Part shown: piece after piece, positions 4,772 to 5,625 of the stretch | How positions within the stretch are numbered: position 1 is the stretch's first letter | How the letters are laid out: each line of letters opens with the position of its first letter | Assembly (NCBI GenBank): GCA_029256565.1 | Contig: JAQSXQ010000160.1 | Coordinates: 1 to 5,625, forward strand | Length of the DNA: 5,625 nucleotides | Direction: 5' to 3' | DNA from: Mycobacterium sp. | GTDB lineage: Bacteria; Actinomycetota; Actinomycetes; Mycobacteriales; Mycobacteriaceae | Position numbers and translations under genes: made by a program | The notes under the pieces: generated by a model | What the model saw: only the letters and a program-made list of their open reading frames with translations | What the model was told of the DNA's origin: nothing | Database searches by the model: none

Positions 4772-5625
4772 GTGGAGGGCCTGCTCGCGTTGTCCGACCG
4801 CGGCGCGGGCGTGCCGCTGCGGGAACTGGCGCTCGTCGGGCTGACCGCGGCCATCATCACCTACTTCGCGACCGGCTGGGTCCGCGCGCTCGCCACCCGG
4901 TGGGGTGCGGTCGCCTACCCGAGGGAACGTGACGTCCACCTGCAGCCGACGCCCCGCATGGGCGGGCTCGCGATGTACATCGGGGTCGTCGTCGCCGTTC
5001 TACTGGCGTCGCAACTGCCCGCGCTGACACGGGGTTTCGTCTACTCGTCCGGGATGCCCGCCGTCGTCGTCGCCGGTGGGCTCATCATGGCGATCGGCGT
5101 CATCGACGACCGGTGGGGTCTCGACGCGCTGACCAAGTTCGCGGGCCAGATCACCGCGGCGAGTGTGCTCGTCACCATGGGCGTGGCCTGGAGCGTGCTC
5201 TACATCCCGATCGGCGGCGTCGGCACCATCGTCCTGGACCAGGTGACGTCGATCCTGCTGACGCTGGCGCTGACGGTCTCGATCGTCAACGCGATGAACT
5301 TCGTCGACGGCCTCGACGGGCTCGCGGCGGGGCTCGGCCTCATCACCGCGGCAGCAATCTGCATCTTCTCGATCGGACTGCTGCGCGACCACGGCGGCGA
5401 CGTGCTGTTCTACCCGCCCGCGGTCATCTCGGTCGTCCTCGCCGGGGCGTGCCTGGGATTCCTGCCGCACAACTTCCACCGCGCCCGGATATTCATGGGC
5501 GACTCCGGCTCGATGCTCATCGGGCTGATGCTGGCGGCCGCGTCGACGACCGCGGCGGGGCCCATCTCGCAGAACGCCTACGGCGCGCGTGACGTCTTCG
5601 CGCTGCTCTCGCCGTTCCTGCTCGT
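4772..5625 (+). CDS. wecA: Decaprenyl-phosphate GlcNAc-1-phosphate transferase WecA/Rfe, N-terminal part
   Basis: The frame is open from GTG 4772 to the window edge, giving 284 residues of a protein usually near 400. It is a polytopic membrane enzyme of the MraY/WecA family that moves GlcNAc-1-P from UDP-GlcNAc to polyprenyl phosphate on the cytoplasmic face, starting the linker of mycobacterial arabinogalactan. Visible are several hydrophobic helices (for example 19-35 and 66-80), PTPRMGGLA (59-67), the Mg-binding IDDRWG (111-116), NAMNFVDGLDGLA (173-185), and HNFHRARIFMGDSGS (233-247). The GTG is the first possible start in frame after the upstream gene: no stop or other start lies in the 50 bases before it. 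The match to my memory of M. tuberculosis Rv1302 is very close, though that protein is annotated with a longer N-terminus. The 3' end lies beyond the window. Confidence 0.95.
   Translation, partial: MEGLLALSDRGAGVPLRELALVGLTAAIITYFATGWVRALATRWGAVAYPRERDVHLQPTPRMGGLAMYIGVVVAVLLASQLPALTRGFVYSSGMPAVVVAGGLIMAIGVIDDRWGLDALTKFAGQITAASVLVTMGVAWSVLYIPIGGVGTIVLDQVTSILLTLALTVSIVNAMNFVDGLDGLAAGLGLITAAAICIFSIGLLRDHGGDVLFYPPAVISVVLAGACLGFLPHNFHRARIFMGDSGSMLIGLMLAAASTTAAGPISQNAYGARDVFALLSPFLL

Noticed and set aside
5000..5592. Open frames on both strands within wecA
   Set aside because: Asp/Arg-rich or Arg/Pro-rich translations in frames other than the strongly conserved WecA frame.
1..5625. CRISPR array, tRNA, rRNA, insertion sequence or a defence or toxin-antitoxin system
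   Set aside because: No spaced repeats, tRNA-like cloverleaf, transposase motif or terminal repeats were seen; all long coding regions are assigned to metabolic, regulatory or housekeeping families.

Overview
The window looks like chromosomal DNA of a rapidly growing or environmental mycobacterium (Mycolicibacterium/Mycobacterium type) or a very close mycolic-acid actinomycete. The GC content is very high, with strong G/C at third codon positions. The partial protein at the right end agrees almost residue for residue with my memory of M. tuberculosis WecA/Rfe. The gene order rpmE-prfA-prmC-sua5(ywlC)-wecA is the conserved mycobacterial block that lies upstream of the ATP synthase operon. All family assignments come from reading motifs; no database search was run.

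Layout. (1) Positions 1-547: the 3' part of an AMP-forming acyl-CoA ligase (FadD-type), cut by the left edge. (2) Positions 528-962, minus strand: a MarR-family repressor whose 3' end overlaps the fadD end by 20 bp, tail to tail. (3) Positions 963-1027: a 65-bp divergent intergenic region with a perfect 8+3+8 palindrome and a second, degraded copy exactly 22 bp away, plus recognisable -35/-10 elements. This is a clear candidate MarR operator. (4) Positions 1028-1660: a DinB/MDMPI-fold, probably mycothiol-dependent enzyme transcribed away from marR. (5) Positions 1661-1798: a 138-bp gap with a promoter and a foldable leader before rpmE. (6) Positions 1799-2050: rpmE (zinc-type L31), followed by a long hairpin. 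(7) Positions 2138-4719: prfA (RF1), prmC (RF methyltransferase) and the TsaC/YwlC-type threonylcarbamoyl-AMP synthase, tightly packed. (8) Positions 4772-5625: the N-terminal about 70% of wecA, cut by the right edge.

How the genes relate. The right three-quarters is housekeeping. L31, RF1 and the methyltransferase that modifies the RF1 GGQ glutamine, together with the enzyme starting t6A37 synthesis in tRNA, form a translation cluster. It leads into WecA, which starts the cell-wall arabinogalactan linker. The left quarter (fadD, marR, MDMPI-like) is accessory in character. In M. tuberculosis, as I remember it, rho is followed directly by rpmE, so these three genes would be an insertion at that junction or a retained module. 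The most testable new observation is the marR/MDMPI divergent control region. The second is the structured rpmE leader with a possible loop pseudoknot. I saw no mobile element, CRISPR array, tRNA or rRNA, and no evidence of a wholly new multi-gene system.
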